From: Dermatemys mawii | Taxonomy: Eukaryota; Chordata; Testudines; Dermatemydidae | NCBI GenBank assembly: GCA_007922305.1 | Contig: ML677386.1 | Coordinates: 7,225,802 to 7,289,801 of the forward strand | Length of the DNA stretch: 64,000 bases | Direction: 5' to 3' | In this document: piece by piece, positions 20,734 to 33,211 of the stretch | How the letters are laid out: each line of letters opens with the position of its first letter | How positions within the stretch are numbered: the first letter of the stretch is position 1 | Made by a program: the position numbers and the translations under genes | The notes under the pieces: model-generated | Told to the model about the DNA's origin: nothing | Database searches by the model: none | What the model saw: the letters and a program-made list of their open reading frames with translations, nothing else

Positions 20734-22744
20734 GGGTAACCTAATTATGTCCATTATTAGATTATTATGAAGCTTATTATTAAGTGCTTTGAAGAGGAAT
20801 AATGCTCTGCAATTACTCAGTATTCTCACGTAGTCAGACCGCGCCGAGGTGAAGTCCGGGGGATGTTCTCCCATCCGCAGTGTTGGTTCGGGCTCTCGGC
20901 AAATACACAGGACCCCCCATTCCTGTCTAAACAGCTCCTCTTGCTATAACTTCATATGCATGGTTTTGTGTTAATGCGCAGTCCTAAGCGGGGAGGCTCG
21001 GTGACGCTGAGGGCAGGGTATCCTCGGAAGTCCTTTGCCTGTAGAATTTGTGCCTTGCACAAATGTTGCTAAACTCAAAACAGGCCATGTTCACTCTGTG
21101 TTGCAAGAGCTTTGTCTAGTCTTTTTACTAACTGTGGGTCAAGGAATCCCTGGTAAAAATAAGCAGCTGAACAGGTTTTCTTCACACTTTCAAAACATTT
21201 GCCTCAGGGCTGAAAATGAGTCTGAGATTTCAGCCCGACAGGTACTTGTTTTAGGAAGCCGAAAGCTACTAGAAGGGTTAGATAAGGGGGTATCCTATTT
21301 TAAGCTTCTAACTCTCCAGTTGTTAGTGCAGCACTGTAATTCGGGAAAATCAGAAGATTGCTGTGTGCATTAGAAAGATATGCTTATATGTCAGTTGGAA
21401 AACCCCTCTTTTTTTCTAACTTTTTTCCTTCTCTCTAAGGTGCATGTAATTCTTCCGTGAAATGTTTCAGTGCTTCATTTTTTTGTCAAGAGTTGGCAAA
21501 GGAGATTCTTTTTTCTTTCTGATTTTAATAATGTTTTGCTGTTAAAATCATTTCCAGCAGCTCAGGCTTCAAGAGCAATCCCAGAACAACAAATGAATGT
21601 ACAAACACAAAGACTAGAAATCTTGCTTTCAGGCTAATGAAGTTACTGTAGATTAACGATAATTTTAAAAACATATGGAAATACTTTGGTACTATTTCAA
21701 AAAAATCAGACCAAACTCTACCCTCGGTTGTACCAGGGCGCGCTGACTGAAATCAAGTTGAGTTGAACTGGTGCAGTTGAGAGTAGAGTTGGGTCTGCTA
21801 TGTTTTGGAAGCACTACTCAATATATGCTGAACTATAAATATCAAATTCACTTTATCTAGTACCTTCGTAAAATTTGTGCAACATTTGAGTATCTCGTAT
21901 TAATTTTAATGCTAAGATGTAATCTTTTAGTGAAATATTAAGACAATTTTAATATTATATGAATGAATCTACGAACATAGATTTCTGCTACATTGTTTAA
22001 GGCTTAAATAAAACATATTAAATGTGTTTTGGTGGCAAAGTTTGGAATCATTATAACTAAAGGCAGCCACTTAGGGTATGTCTTCATTAAAAATGCTGCA
22101 GTGCCGCAGCAGCACTGTTGTAGTATAGACACTAACTACAGCAATGGAAGGGGGTTTTCCATCACTAGTAAATCCATCTCTCCTAGAGGCAGTAGGTAGG
22201 TTGATGGAAGATTTCTCTCGTCAACCTACAGCTTTCTACATAAGGTATAGGTGTAGAAAAGAGGAAGTGTGTGTCTCGGCTGTGAATTTTTCAGACCCTG
22301 AGCAACGTAGCTAGGTCAACCTAACTTTCTAGTGTAGACCAGCCCGTAGGCATGTGTTAATCCCACTGAATCCAAAGGGCCTGTTCATGTGAGTAAAGTC
22401 ACACACATACATAAGTTCATGGCAGGAGTGAAGTTTCAAAGGCAGCATAATGTGCACAAAGAAATATATTTAAGGACTGCTATGTTAAATGGCAGCTGGA
22501 TGTAATCATGAGTTTTTTCAACATACGGTTATAAAGAGACTACTTTTTCTCTTTCAGGTTTTGGATTGTATTTTAGACTTACTACACAGACTTTTCTGGA
22601 GCTCATGTTTTCATAATGCTTCAAGAGTGGCTGAGAAACTAGTTGCTGGAATGCTTTAGGGGGAAAAACCCTGTGAGGGTGTGGAATTACCTTTATTGAA
22701 TTGGTGGAATTATTTCTATCCCGACCAAAGAAGTAATTGGAATC
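20643..22744 (+). other. TBP: TBP 5' region: likely noncoding exon 1 and intron 1
   Basis: TBP genes have a noncoding first exon. Here it should start in or just before the right promoter arm. Possible donors are GG|GTAACC near 20735 and GAG|GTGAAG near 20848; I cannot choose between them. A short ATG-GGG-TAA upstream frame lies at 20731-20739. The second exon begins after CTTTCAG at 22558 and carries about 187 nt of 5'UTR before the start codon. The intron includes a degenerate DNA-transposon copy at 22075-22345 and no recognisable coding exon. Confidence 0.6.
22075..22345. mobile_element. DNA transposon, degenerate copy
   Basis: In TBP intron 1. Ends are AGGGTATGTCTTCATTAAAAA and TCTAGTGTAGACCAGCCC; contains CAACGTAGCTAGGTCAACCT. 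The opposite-strand relative lies at 805-1075. Confidence 0.7.
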
Positions 22745-22798
22745 ATGGATCAGAACAACAGCTTACCGCCCTACGCCCAGGGGTTAGCATCCCCTCAG
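22745..22798 (+). CDS. TBP: TBP first coding exon
   Basis: Encodes residues 1-18, [18 protein letters not shown], ending at phase 0 before GTAAAA. It is preceded by 5'UTR in the same exon from 22558. Confidence 0.96.
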
Positions 22799-25700
22799 GT
22801 AAAAAAAATAAATTATTTCAAATTTACTGAGATGAATTTCTTTGTAAAAGAGATTTCACTTTCTTGCGTATAACCTGTCTTGAGTAACAATATGGATGCT
22901 AATGGATACGAAAGATTGTTTAGGACCTAGCAATATCAGTGTGCTTATTTGCTAGAGAAGGGTCTAATATTTGTTGTTTTTGGAACTACTTTATATGATA
23001 ACAAGTACTAGGATAAAAAGTAGATAGTTGTAATGTCTGGAGTATTTTCCTCCATTTCATCTTCAAACATGTAAATTACTATTTTTTTTGTTTTAAATTA
23101 AACTAGTTTCATTGCAATTGGGTTTTTAACAGTATTCTCATTTTCCAGATGTTTGAAGTACAATTGTTCTGCAAATATCAAATTTTCTTGTGGGAATTGC
23201 TCATCTAAAACAGAAGACTATTAATAGGACACTAAAAAAATCCAGTTGACAATTAACTAATTAAAAAAAAAAAAATCCACTTTGTGGTAAAGCCCTGTTT
23301 CACGTGCACGCACAAAAGAGAAAATTCTCAAGGGTTTTTCTACGTCCCTGTAATGTTTATAAGGATTTGTTCAGTATGAGAGAAAAATTCATCCTTGATG
23401 TAATTCCATTGACTTTAATGTAAATATGTTATGTAGTGGAAAGGGTGAAACTGATTATTCAGATGGAGTGTAAGCAAATTAATTAGATAAATATATTTTT
23501 GTAAGCTTAAGGGTTTGCATGAATGGAGATTTCAGAAATATACAAATATATGGAATTCTCATTCTTTATCCTTGTTTAAATTTAAGTAAAACAAATGTTA
23601 AGTCCATTTGAGTGGTAAAATTTGAAATAATTGAGCTTGGAGTGCCCCTCCCCACCAAATATTACTGCCATTGGCACCCCAATTAGTTTATTTGCTCAGA
23701 CAACTGAGCATTAAATTGACATGAGCCTGAACTCCCTTTTAATTTCTGGAGGTTCTCTCCAGGTCACATTTTGAAGTATACCTGCAAGGTGATATAAGGA
23801 AGCTGCCACTGCTATAACTTTTATTTTTATTAAAGGACAACTTTAATCTCTAGAGCTTTTAAGTAGGCATTTTCCACAAGAACCAGATTCACTGAGATTT
23901 TGGTTTTTAAGTGAGAGCTGTTAGATATTAGCATATTCTTCAAGCAAACAAAGCTCTGGAGCCAGGGATAGGCAACCTATGGCACGTGTGCCAAAGGCGG
24001 CATGCAAGCTGATTTTCAGTGGCACTCACACTGCCTGGGTCCTGGCCATCAGTTTAGGGGGCTCTGCCTTTTAATTTAATTTTAAATGAGCTTCTGAAAC
24101 ATTTTAAAAACCTTATTTACTTTACAATCAACAATAGTTTAGTTATATATTATAGACTTATAAAAAGAGGCCATCTAAGAACATTAAAATGTATTACTTT
24201 TTAATGCACGCAGAACCTTAAATTAGTGTGAATAAATGAAGACTTGGAACACCACTTCTGAACGATTGCTGACCCCTGCTCTGGAGTATACACTGAAGAG
24301 AATAATGCTTCAGTGGCTAGTGGAGAGGAGTACTGGACTGGATAATTTAATGGAGATAAAAATAGTTCTAAGTACTGTCCAGTAAAATGAGCTTCTAAGG
24401 CCTGGCCCACACTACAGAATTAGGTTGACACAAGGCAGCTTATATCAACCTAACTATGTAAGTGTCTATGCTAAAACTTTGCTTCTGCTGATGTAACTGC
24501 TCTACTAGGCTGCCTTAACTCCACCTCCATGAGTGGCATAGAATCAGTGTTGATGTAGTTAGGTTGACGCAGTGTTGCTTACATTGATTGTTACTGCCTT
24601 TCAGAAACTGTCCTATAATGCCCCACACTGACTGTACAATCAGTACAAGCGCTTCCAGTGAGGATGCTCACTGCTGACACAAGAAGTATAGTGTGGACAA
24701 GCAAAAGCAATTTAATTATTGCAGCAACAGCATGCCAACGTATGTTAGGCTGATATAATTTTGCAGTGTAGACAGGCCCTAAGAGTATTAATTTCTAACA
24801 AATCCCCCCTCAGGCTGGAAATGTACAAACCACCATTCTTGTTCTTAAACTCATGCAACAAATGGTTGATTTTTCTCATAAAAGTAAATGGACTCAACTG
24901 AACTCATGCCTTATTCTTTATACTCTCTTCTTTAGGGTGCCATGACTCCTGGAATTCCAATTTTTAGCCCAATGATGCCCTATGGCACTGGACTGACACC
25001 ACAGCCTGTTCAAAGCAGCAACAGTCTGTCTATTCTGGAGGAACAGCAGAGGCAGCAGCAGCAAGCAGCACAACAGTCCACATCACAACAAGCAACACAG
25101 GGAACACCCGGTCAAACGCCACAGCTCTTCCATTCACAGACTCTTACTACAGCTCCTTTACCAGGAACCACGCCACTCTATTCCTCTCCAATGACTCCGA
25201 TGACCCCAATAACACCTGCAACACCTGCATCTGAGAGCTCCGGGATTGTGCCACAGCTGCAGTGAGTGTACTTTGTATATTTTTCTTATACATTCCCTCC
25301 CTCCTACGCAATGAGCCTTTTAAAGATTTAGTGACATAGAGGATTTAAAACTTCTGTTAGCGTGGTGGTTCAGTAGAAGTAACACTTCTTGCTGATCTTT
25401 GTTAGCCATATATCTTAATGTGCACTGGGTTGGGCTGCTTAATGTCATCCTATGTCTTCATGTGGTAGCTTTATAATACTGTAACTGTTTTTAGCTATAT
25501 TTGGTTTCAAAAGTTCAACAGACCTGGGGTAAAATGTAATCTGAATTGACAATCTGATGTGTCAAAATACATATAACCTTTAATTATCAGCTGTAACCCT
25601 ATTGAAGGCTTGCATATTATGACAGTTTTTAAAATAACCTCTATTTCCTGGTTATACTAGTTTGTAAATGAGAGGCTTATTAAAATTGAAAATATAAATC

Positions 25701-27379
25701 TTCAGTGGAAAGGGAATTAAAAGGGGAAAAAGCCTTGTTAGTCAACTATAGATGGAATTGTCCCTAATATCTTGTTGTGTTTTCTAGTTGACTACTGAGT
25801 GTGAGTTTATGTTCAGAGAAGAAAAATATAGAATTAGTTCAAGGTATTGGATCTGAAAATCTTTTCCACTGTACTTAGCAATAAAGGGAAAACACTAATT
25901 AAAGTGTTTTTATAGCAACTTATAGAAAAAGTGCCAGTGGGCATTTTGTACCCAAAAAAGTAGGAGCTGCGGATGCTCCAGATAAACAAACTGGCCCAAC
26001 CCACCAGCAGCTTTACCCTGAAGGGCTGGGTGCCAAATGTTGCCGAGCCCTGTAATATGCTGTAATATAAACTCAATTTGGTTCTCTAAATATAATAAAA
26101 ATCCTTGTTTTTTAATTGTTGAGAAAGGACAGAACCTTGTGATACCTGGGGAAAATTGAGAGAACTTTAATATACATCAGTATTATCGTTGCTACCACCC
26201 CATGTTAAAATAATTCTTGGTGTAACTCCATCACAGTCAATAGCATTAAACTACAGATGTATTTGACCCAATCAAACCTGCTTGAGCAGCAAAATCTCAG
26301 TAAAAGTCGTACACTTTAAAAAGAGAGAGATCCCAGGAATCCTTCATTAAATCTACTCTTACCAACTAACTAATCTCTCTAACTTGTCTTCAGGAATATT
26401 GTGTCCACTGTGAATCTTGGTTGCAAACTTGACCTAAAAACCATTGCGCTTCGAGCCCGAAATGCTGAATACAATCCCAAGGTAAGAGAGATTTATTAGA
26501 TTTGAATGGGGGACAGATTTTTCACTAGCCATCAATGAAGCAAGTCTTAAGCATAGTCTATTTTTAAAAATTATGCTAGTAGAGCTATACCGGCAAAAAC
26601 CACCACTTGTCAATGTTTATATGAGGGAAAAAAAACCTTATAAAAAGAGCTTGCCAGTAGAGCTTATGTTACTTTAGGAAGTGAAATGAGTTGTACTGGA
26701 AAAAGTGTTTTTATACTGGTATATCTGTGTCTACACTGGGGCTTTTGCTGATATTTGTGCCCCTCCCAATCACACCCCTAACCAATGTTGCTAGATTGGC
26801 AAAAGCTTCTTGTGTAGACTTGTCTGTAGTAGTTTAAACAGGGAGTCATGTGCTTCCTGCTCTCAGGGGCTCCTATGTTTCCACCCTCCACTTCTTTACC
26901 ATCTCCATCTTCCAGTGTAATTGTAGAGTCAAATTTGATTCCACTGTGGGTCTGTGTAGTTCCAAGCCAAGACCCATGGCTTTTTAGAGCCTCTACACCA
27001 GCAGTTCTCAAATTGTGGGTTGCAACCCCATTTTAATGGTCGCTAGGGCTGGCTCAGACTTGCTAGGGTCCGGGGCCAAAGCCCCACCACCTGGGATGGA
27101 AGCTGAAGCCTGAGCCCCACTGCCCAGGGGTAAAGCCAGAGCTTGAGGGTTTCAGCCCTGGGTGGCTGAGCTCAGGTTACAGGCCTCCTGCCTGGGGCTG
27201 AAGCACTTGGGCTCCCCCCCAGCCCCGAGCACTGGGGATCAGGCTTCAGTCCCCTCTCCTGGGATCATGTAATAATTTTTGTTGTCATAAGAGGGTCGCA
27301 TTCTCTAGGAAATATTCCACCCTCTAACTTCACCACCTCAAGAAGCTTCACAATTAAATTGTTTGTTTAAAATGTATAC

Positions 27380-27447
<68 letters not shown>

Positions 27448-30400
27448 TTTTTTGTCTTGTGAAAAGAATTTCCCTGGAACATAACACACCCTCCCCATTT
27501 ACATCAATTCTTATAGGGAAATTGGATTCGCTTAACATTGTTTCGCTTAAAGTTGCATTTTTCAGGAACATAACTACAACATTAAGTGAGGAGTTACTGT
27601 ACTGTTTAAAATTTGGTAATGCATTTGTTGTATAGAATTCTTCCAGTAATAATATCACTAACAGCTTCAAGTTATGCATTTCAGCGTTTTGCTGCTGTCA
27701 TCATGAGAATAAGAGAACCACGTACTACTGCACTTATATTCAGCTCTGGAAAAATGGTGTGCACAGGGGCGAAAAGGTTTGTGTAACTAACTTGAAACTG
27801 CTCATTAATCAGCTTGTAATTTAGGATCAGTTGACCATTCCAGTCTACAGTGTTTACGTGCTTTGATATATCTTGACATACAAGCAAGCTGGCAGCCCAG
27901 ACACTTCTTTCCAAATAACTGGTTAAGTTAGAACAGCATTTTTGGTGTATGTGCCATCGTCCAAATGGGTGCAGGTTAGAAACTTCTGTGTTTTCACCTA
28001 TTCTCACTAAAACAAAGCCCTCATTCTAAAAATGGAATGTTACAGACACAGAATTGTAGGTGTGCACTCATTCCTGAGAAATATCTGACTGGGTGGAAGA
28101 GAGTGAGAATAGGAGAGTGATTTGACTTCTCAGTAATTTTCCTCATCCATTCCAAATCAATCATGATGACCCTCAGGTTTCCATGTTCAGAGGCCCCTCT
28201 TCCTGAGGCTTGCCAGTGCTTCTGCACTGGCCAAAGGGGATCCTGTGGAGTGAAGCAAGATATGCCCAGCACAATCTGGGCAGAGCATCATACCCGAACA
28301 GTGTTCTCACTGCTACCCTCTGATTTTCCATTACTATGAATGCATGGCTTAACAAAATACATGCTACATTAAATCCAAGCAGTGAAGATGCTGTATTTTT
28401 CCACTGGCCAATAACCAAGACACACAATGTAGTACTGATAACTATGTGATTTTTGAGAGAGAGAGTGAGTAGTAGGGTTCTTCATGGAATAAGAAATCAT
28501 TGAAAGTATTTTTATAACTTTCAAATGACAATGCACATATTGTTGAATATAAAAACCCATTAAAAGGAAAAGCCTAGTTTAAAGAAAAAGCTAAAGAAAA
28601 TCCCTAAACTCCTTGACTTTAATGTTTAGCTCTAACAAGATGGTTTACCTATATTGTGTTTTGATTAATGTTTAGCTAGAGCTACGCAGTGATGTGGTAG
28701 CTGTGTCAGTAGCAGAATATTAGAGAAACAAGGTGGGTGAAGTAATATCAGTTATTGGACCAACTTCTATTGGTGAGGTAGACAAGCTTTCAAACTTACA
28801 CAGAGCTGCTCTTATTGGACAAAAGTCCAATTAAAAGATATTAACCTCACCCACCTTATTTCTCTAGTTTGAAATATAACTTTTACCCATTTTTACTGTA
28901 AAAACTAAAGACTGAAAGAATGTAATTGATTAAGCCCAGTCACTGCTTGAATAAGGCATATATGTGTTGTCCAACTTTTGTAATAGGCTACCTTTCGTTT
29001 CAAGAGGATTACCAAAATATTTGTGCTCTACTAACAATGACCGAGTGCATCTTTTTAGTTTTAATTTTTTACACAAATTTAGTTTAATTTTAATGAAACA
29101 TTTTTTACTATTGACTTTAAATCATATTGAAAATCATTTAAATCTTGAATAAAAACAACCCATCCGGTCTGGCTTCTACACTGACTGATCACTGATTTAT
29201 GTGATCTTAAGCACTTAACCGGTATGCCTCAGATTCCTCATTTGTAAAGTTATCATATTTGCCTTACAGAGGTGTGGGTAGTTAATGTGCTGAGCACTGG
29301 ATGAAGAATTATATTAGGGTTTATGTTTATTTGCTTATATCAGAGATACTTAGACTGAGGCTTGCGAGCTATGAGAGGCTCTTTAATGTGTCTCCTGTGC
29401 TCTTTGCAGCAGATGATATTAAAACAGGGTGTGGTTTTAATTATTAACCAATCGGGATGCTTTTACTATATTGTTAACCAAGTGTAGTTGGTAAAATAAG
29501 TCATTTTGCTGTGAGAATAATATATATGTATATAAAATCTAAATATTTCCCTTCATACTGTTTAAATATAAATATATAATACTATAGTAAATGAAACCAT
29601 GAATTCACCCTACTGTGGCTCTTTAGGATAATATTGATTGCTAAGCACTGAGGTCTGAGTACCACTGGCTTATGTAATGCTCATCACTGCATGTGGATGC
29701 TTTACAGCGGCGGTTCTCAAACTTGCCACCGCTGCAACCCATTTTTCACTTCTTCTGGAGCTCCGCGGACCCGTGTATGTCTGCCGAAAAGCTGCCGAAT
29801 GCATTACTTCCACATTTTGCGGCTTTTCGGCAGACATGCCGAGTGCTCCCAAGTGTGCGCTGAAAGCGGAAGTAATCACTTCGGGAGCGCTCACCATGTC
29901 CACCAAAAAGCTGCCGAATGAGGAAGTAATTCATTTGGCAGCTCTTCAGCGGCACCAGCAGCTCGCGACCCCCCAAGAAGAGGACACCCCTCGGGGGGTT
30001 GCGACCCCCAGTTTGAGAACTGCTGCTTTACAGAGTTTTAAAAATATTTAAAACAGACCTAGATCCAGTGGCCAAGAAAGAAGCTTTACTCTGTAAAAAG
30101 AAGAGCAAAGAGCAACCATCCAGAAAGGAAGAGCTAGCAAAAAGGAAGGACAAAATAATCAGACTAATGAATTCAATTACAAGGTTTTACCAGGCCTTGT
30201 AGACTAAGGGTGGGCAGGGGAGAACAGGATTCTGGTGGCATACTGAGAGAGGGATTTGTACAGAATGAATATTGTTAATTTCATAAACTGTAAAAACCAA
30301 AGTGTGAAATCATTATTTTGAGGCTTCTGAAAGGATATTACAGGATGGAAAGCAATGTTAGTTGCTAACAATGTATACAAGTATTTTGGCATACAGCTTT

Positions 30401-33211
30401 ATATTCCTCATTCCCTTCAGTTTGTCCACATATATATATAGTTGCTTTTTTAAGCTGGTCACCTCAGTGATTCTTACATGAGAGAATACAATGAATATCT
30501 TTTCTCCCTTCAGTGAGGAGCAGTCCAGATTGGCAGCAAGGAAATATGCCAGAGTTGTTCAAAAATTGGGCTTTCCAGCAAAATTCTTGGATTTTAAGAT
30601 TCAGAACATGGTGGGAAGCTGTGATGTGAAATTTCCTATCAGATTAGAGGGTTTGGTGCTTACACATCAACAGTTTAGCAGGTAAATAAAAAAGCTTAAT
30701 ATAATTCATTATTGCTGCACGCTTGATCTAGTGATCTCAAAGGGTGTACTGTACTGGTTAGATTGTTCCTTTGCAGATTGGGAGTATCCTACACCTTCAT
30801 TCCTCTTGTTCCTTTGCTTCTGGTTTTGTCAGCCAGATGCTAATCCACCACAAATGCCTGCCGCCACTAAATCTTTGGGGATGCCCTTCCTGGTCAGTAA
30901 GTTTTGCAGAAATACAGGCAGATGCAACTCTAGCCCCCTGTCGAGACATAGGTAGGTGGAACTGGCTGCAACCATGCAGTTCTGCAGGGAAGTTGTGAAT
31001 CACAAAATGACATGAAATGAATGAAACAGAAAAGACTGGTATAACATTCAGTATCGAAAGGGTGGTAAGAATAGTAACGTGTAAAATTGTCTGACTAATT
31101 TAAGCAACAAAAACACAAACCTTTTCTTCACTTTGTGGTTTTGTTCAAAATAGATGAAAGAACATGTTTAAACAGATATTGGGTCACTTTATCTGAGCCA
31201 ACATGGGAAATCATGGACACTTAAAATGCTAGCTTAGAAACTAAAACATAAATTAAGTAATTAAACTCAAGTCATTTAATATTTAGGCTTGCACTTTTTA
31301 TAGCTAATTCCTTGTGGGTATATTTAACTCTTGGATACTTCTGGTTTTGAGGCATCAGTAATTAGTGCTAAATTATGCCAGGAAAAGCCAACTCTTAAAC
31401 AACTTTTCCCTTCCCTTTCTCCCAAATGGTAGATGTGGGATAGCTGTTTTCTGTTGCTAAACATGAGAAGAGTGAATCTTATCAGTTAACATCAATTTCA
31501 GATTAGTTTGTTCGTTTGCTTGACCCTTCTCTCTCTTTTCTTTCAGTTATGAGCCAGAGTTGTTTCCTGGCTTAATCTACCGAATGATCAAGCCACGAAT
31601 TGTCCTGCTTATTTTTGTTTCTGGAAAGGTGGTTTTAACTGGTAAGTAACCAAGCCAACGAAACTGATGCTTTTAACAGTCTAGGGTTAGGCTACAAAAC
31701 CAGGAACATACATCTTTCTTACTAAGAGTGTCTTTAGAACGCTAAACTACACTAAATGAAACAGACGTTAAAACCTTTCCAAATCAGAGAAGCACATTAT
31801 TTGCTACTCAGTTTGGAATGGTGGACATGCTGAGAGCAAAAATGGGTTATGCGCTGTCTTTATTTTTACACTATGTTCTAAAAGCCTTTCTTTTGAATAA
31901 GACGATATGATGTAACTCATGTTTACATAAGGAAATGCCTACAGGAAATCTATAAACTACTAATATTCAACACTCAAGTATAAATACAATTACACAGTAA
32001 TTCCTCACTTAGTCATCCTGCTTAACATTTCATTGCTGATCAATTAGGGAACGTGCTTGTTTAAAGTTGTGCAATGCTCCCTTCTAATGTCGTTTGGCAG
32101 CTGCCTACTTTGTTCACTGCTTGCAGAAGAGCAGCCCGTTGCAGCTAGCTGGTGGGTGGTTGGAACAGGGCAGCCCCCCAGTCAGCTCCCCGAAGTTCCC
32201 TGTCCAGCAGCTGCCTAGCCGGAGATCAACCGCTGGCAGTTGAGCTGTCCCTCCCACCACTGCCATGTGCTGCTCCTGCCCTCTGCCAGCAATATTCAGG
32301 GCTCAGGGGCCCGGCTCCACCAATATTTTTGGGGCTGGGTCTCCCCCCTGGCCCCACCTGCTGCCCCCTGGCCTCCCCTTGCTGCCCCCACACACCTCCT
32401 TGGATCTCCAGAGAGAGAAAACTTGGGGCAGCAGCTGCTGTCTCAACTTCCTGATCCACTTAAAAAGACAATGTACTTAAGAGTGGGTCAGCGTGCATCT
32501 TTCTCTCTCCCCCCGACACAAGGTATGTGTTTGTCTGCCATGCTGTCTCCTGTCCCTCCATTCGTGCTGCCTTGTAGAGTGTGTGAGGTTACATTAACAA
32601 CAATGTGCTAACCTTTGTGGGCTCAGCCAAGTGCTAGTTCATCATTTAGCAGCAAGGCGTCCTCTGGGAAATATCCCACCCTCTAACTTCACCATCTCAA
32701 CCTAGCTTCAAATCATCATAGATGTGAACAGTATTAAAATGTTTGTTTAAAATGTATACTGTATGTATACAGATATATTTTTTTGTTTGGTAAAATTTCC
32801 CTTGAACCCCTATTAATTTTTATGGGGAAATTGGATTCGCTTAAAGTCTCATTTTTCAGGAACATAGCTACACTGTTAAGCGAGGAGTTACTGTACTCTA
32901 TTGGAAGTATGAAATTGTATTCCTCATATGAAATACATGATGATTGAAAACAAGCCAACAAAAATTGCAAATCTAAAGCAATCCCAATAGTGTAGTAGGG
33001 AAGGAGGACAAACAGAAGAGTGTAAGTGCGATTGGGAGCTGCCTCATCTGTACAGTATTTTGATCAAAACTAATAATAAAATATAAGTGTTAACTTTCAC
33101 AAAATGTACTTTTATTTTTCTCTGTTTCTAGGTGCTAAAGTCAGAGCAGAAATTTATGAAGCATTTGAAAATATATATCCTATTTTAAAGGGATTCAGAA
33201 AGACAACGTAA
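22745..33211 (+). CDS. TBP: TATA-box-binding protein (complete, 7 coding exons)
   Basis: Nuclear general transcription factor that binds and bends TATA DNA within TFIID and also serves Pol I and Pol III. Exons: 22745-22798, 24936-25261, 26394-26481, 27685-27776, 30514-30681, 31547-31641 and 33132-33211. They total 903 nt, giving 300 aa plus TAA, with all phases and GT/AG junctions consistent. The start [18 protein letters not shown] is the conserved TBP N-terminus. Residues about 44-70 form a short, interrupted Gln-rich tract whose longest pure run is four Q; then come TP repeats ([14 protein letters not shown]). The core domain, about residues 121-300, contains the two saddle repeats and ends KGFRKTT. 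The human protein (339 aa) is longer mainly through its polyQ tract. The gene is divergent from PSMB1 and convergent with PDCD2. Confidence 0.98.
23962..24278 (-). mobile_element. Short hAT-type DNA transposon (family 1, copy 2)
   Basis: 317 bp in a TBP intron, in reverse orientation to the copy at 39589. Flanked by the perfect 8-bp duplication CTCTGGAG (23954-23961 and 24279-24286). It shares internal sequence and TIRs with that copy. Confidence 0.9.
24398..24781. mobile_element. DNA transposon, nonautonomous
   Basis: In TBP intron 2. Ends are AGGCCTGGCCCACACTACAG and GCAGTGTAGACAGGCCCT, inverted. Internal GTTAGGTTGAC motifs are typical of this reptile repeat group. No coding sequence. Confidence 0.78.
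24936..25261 (+). CDS. TBP: TBP Gln-rich / TP-repeat exon
   Basis: Encodes residues 19-126, opening [19 protein letters not shown]. The Q tract is mixed CAG/CAA broken by R, A, S and [11 protein letters not shown] then starts the core domain. The acceptor is CTTTAG and the donor GTGAGT. Confidence 0.97.
26394..26481 (+). CDS. TBP: TBP core exon 1 of 5
   Basis: Encodes residues 127-156, [20 protein letters not shown] and on to EYNPK: the first strand and helix of saddle repeat 1. The acceptor is CTTCAG and the donor GTAAGA. Confidence 0.97.
26998..27308. mobile_element. Truncated hAT-type element
   Basis: Begins CCAGCAGTTCTCAAATTGTG, the same TIR type as 29708-30025. A GC-rich interior follows; the element ends abruptly at GAGGGTCGCA, where another repeat abuts. 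Confidence 0.75.
27309..27602. mobile_element. 3' part of the same DNA transposon family
   Basis: Matches 32661-32902, including the shared phrase AATTGGATTCGCTTAA, and ends GAGGAGTTACTGTAC. A GT/AT microsatellite has expanded inside it. It directly abuts the truncated hAT copy at 26998. Confidence 0.75.
27382..27441. repeat. (GT)n(AT)n microsatellite
   Basis: About 10 GT units followed by about 20 AT units, inside the transposon fragment in TBP intron 4. A likely polymorphic site. Confidence 0.97.
27685..27776 (+). CDS. TBP: TBP core exon 2 of 5
   Basis: Encodes residues 157-186, [20 protein letters not shown] through VCTGAK, the DNA-contacting strands of repeat 1. The acceptor is TTTCAG and the donor GTTTGT. 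Confidence 0.97.
28690..28865. repeat. Interspersed repeat B with inverted ends
   Basis: AACAAGGTGGGTGAAGTAAT and TTGGACCAACTTC at the left, TTAACCTCACCCACCTTATT at the right. A common reptile unit; family not named. Confidence 0.65.
29165..29300. repeat. MIR-like SINE remnant
   Basis: CACTTAACCGGTATGCCTCAG, TTCCTCATTTGTAAAGTTAT and GCCTTACAGAGGTGTG match the MIR core order. In TBP intron 5. Confidence 0.65.
29708..30025. mobile_element. hAT-type MITE with internal palindromes
   Basis: 318 bp in TBP intron 5, flanked by the perfect 8-bp duplication CTTTACAG (29700-29707 and 30026-30033). TIRs are CGGCGGTTCTCAAACT and AGTTTGAGAACTGCTG. The interior repeats AAAGCTGCCGAATG in both orientations. 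Confidence 0.92.
30514..30681 (+). CDS. TBP: TBP core exon 3 of 5
   Basis: Encodes residues 187-242, [20 protein letters not shown] through [10 protein letters not shown], the helix joining the two repeats and the first strand of repeat 2. The acceptor is CTTCAG and the donor GTAAAT. Confidence 0.97.
31547..31641 (+). CDS. TBP: TBP core exon 4 of 5
   Basis: Encodes residues 243-274, [20 protein letters not shown] through SGKVVLT, the DNA-contacting strands of repeat 2. The acceptor is TTTCAG and the donor GTAAGT. Confidence 0.97.
31990..32902. mobile_element. DNA transposon with GC-rich interior
   Basis: In TBP intron 7. Ends are TACACAGTAATTCCTCACTTA and TTAAGCGAGGAGTTACTGTA, inverted. The interior 32100-32600 is GC-rich with no recognisable protein. 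A second copy of its 3' part is at 27309-27602. Confidence 0.75.
33132..33211 (+). CDS. TBP: TBP terminal coding exon
   Basis: Encodes residues 275-300, [20 protein letters not shown] and FRKTT, then TAA. The acceptor is TTCTAG. This C-terminal helix carries the TFIIA/NC2-facing surface in known structures. Confidence 0.97.

Noticed and set aside
27363..27635. Frames with Val-Cys and Tyr-Ile repeats
   Set aside because: Direct translation of the GT/AT microsatellite.
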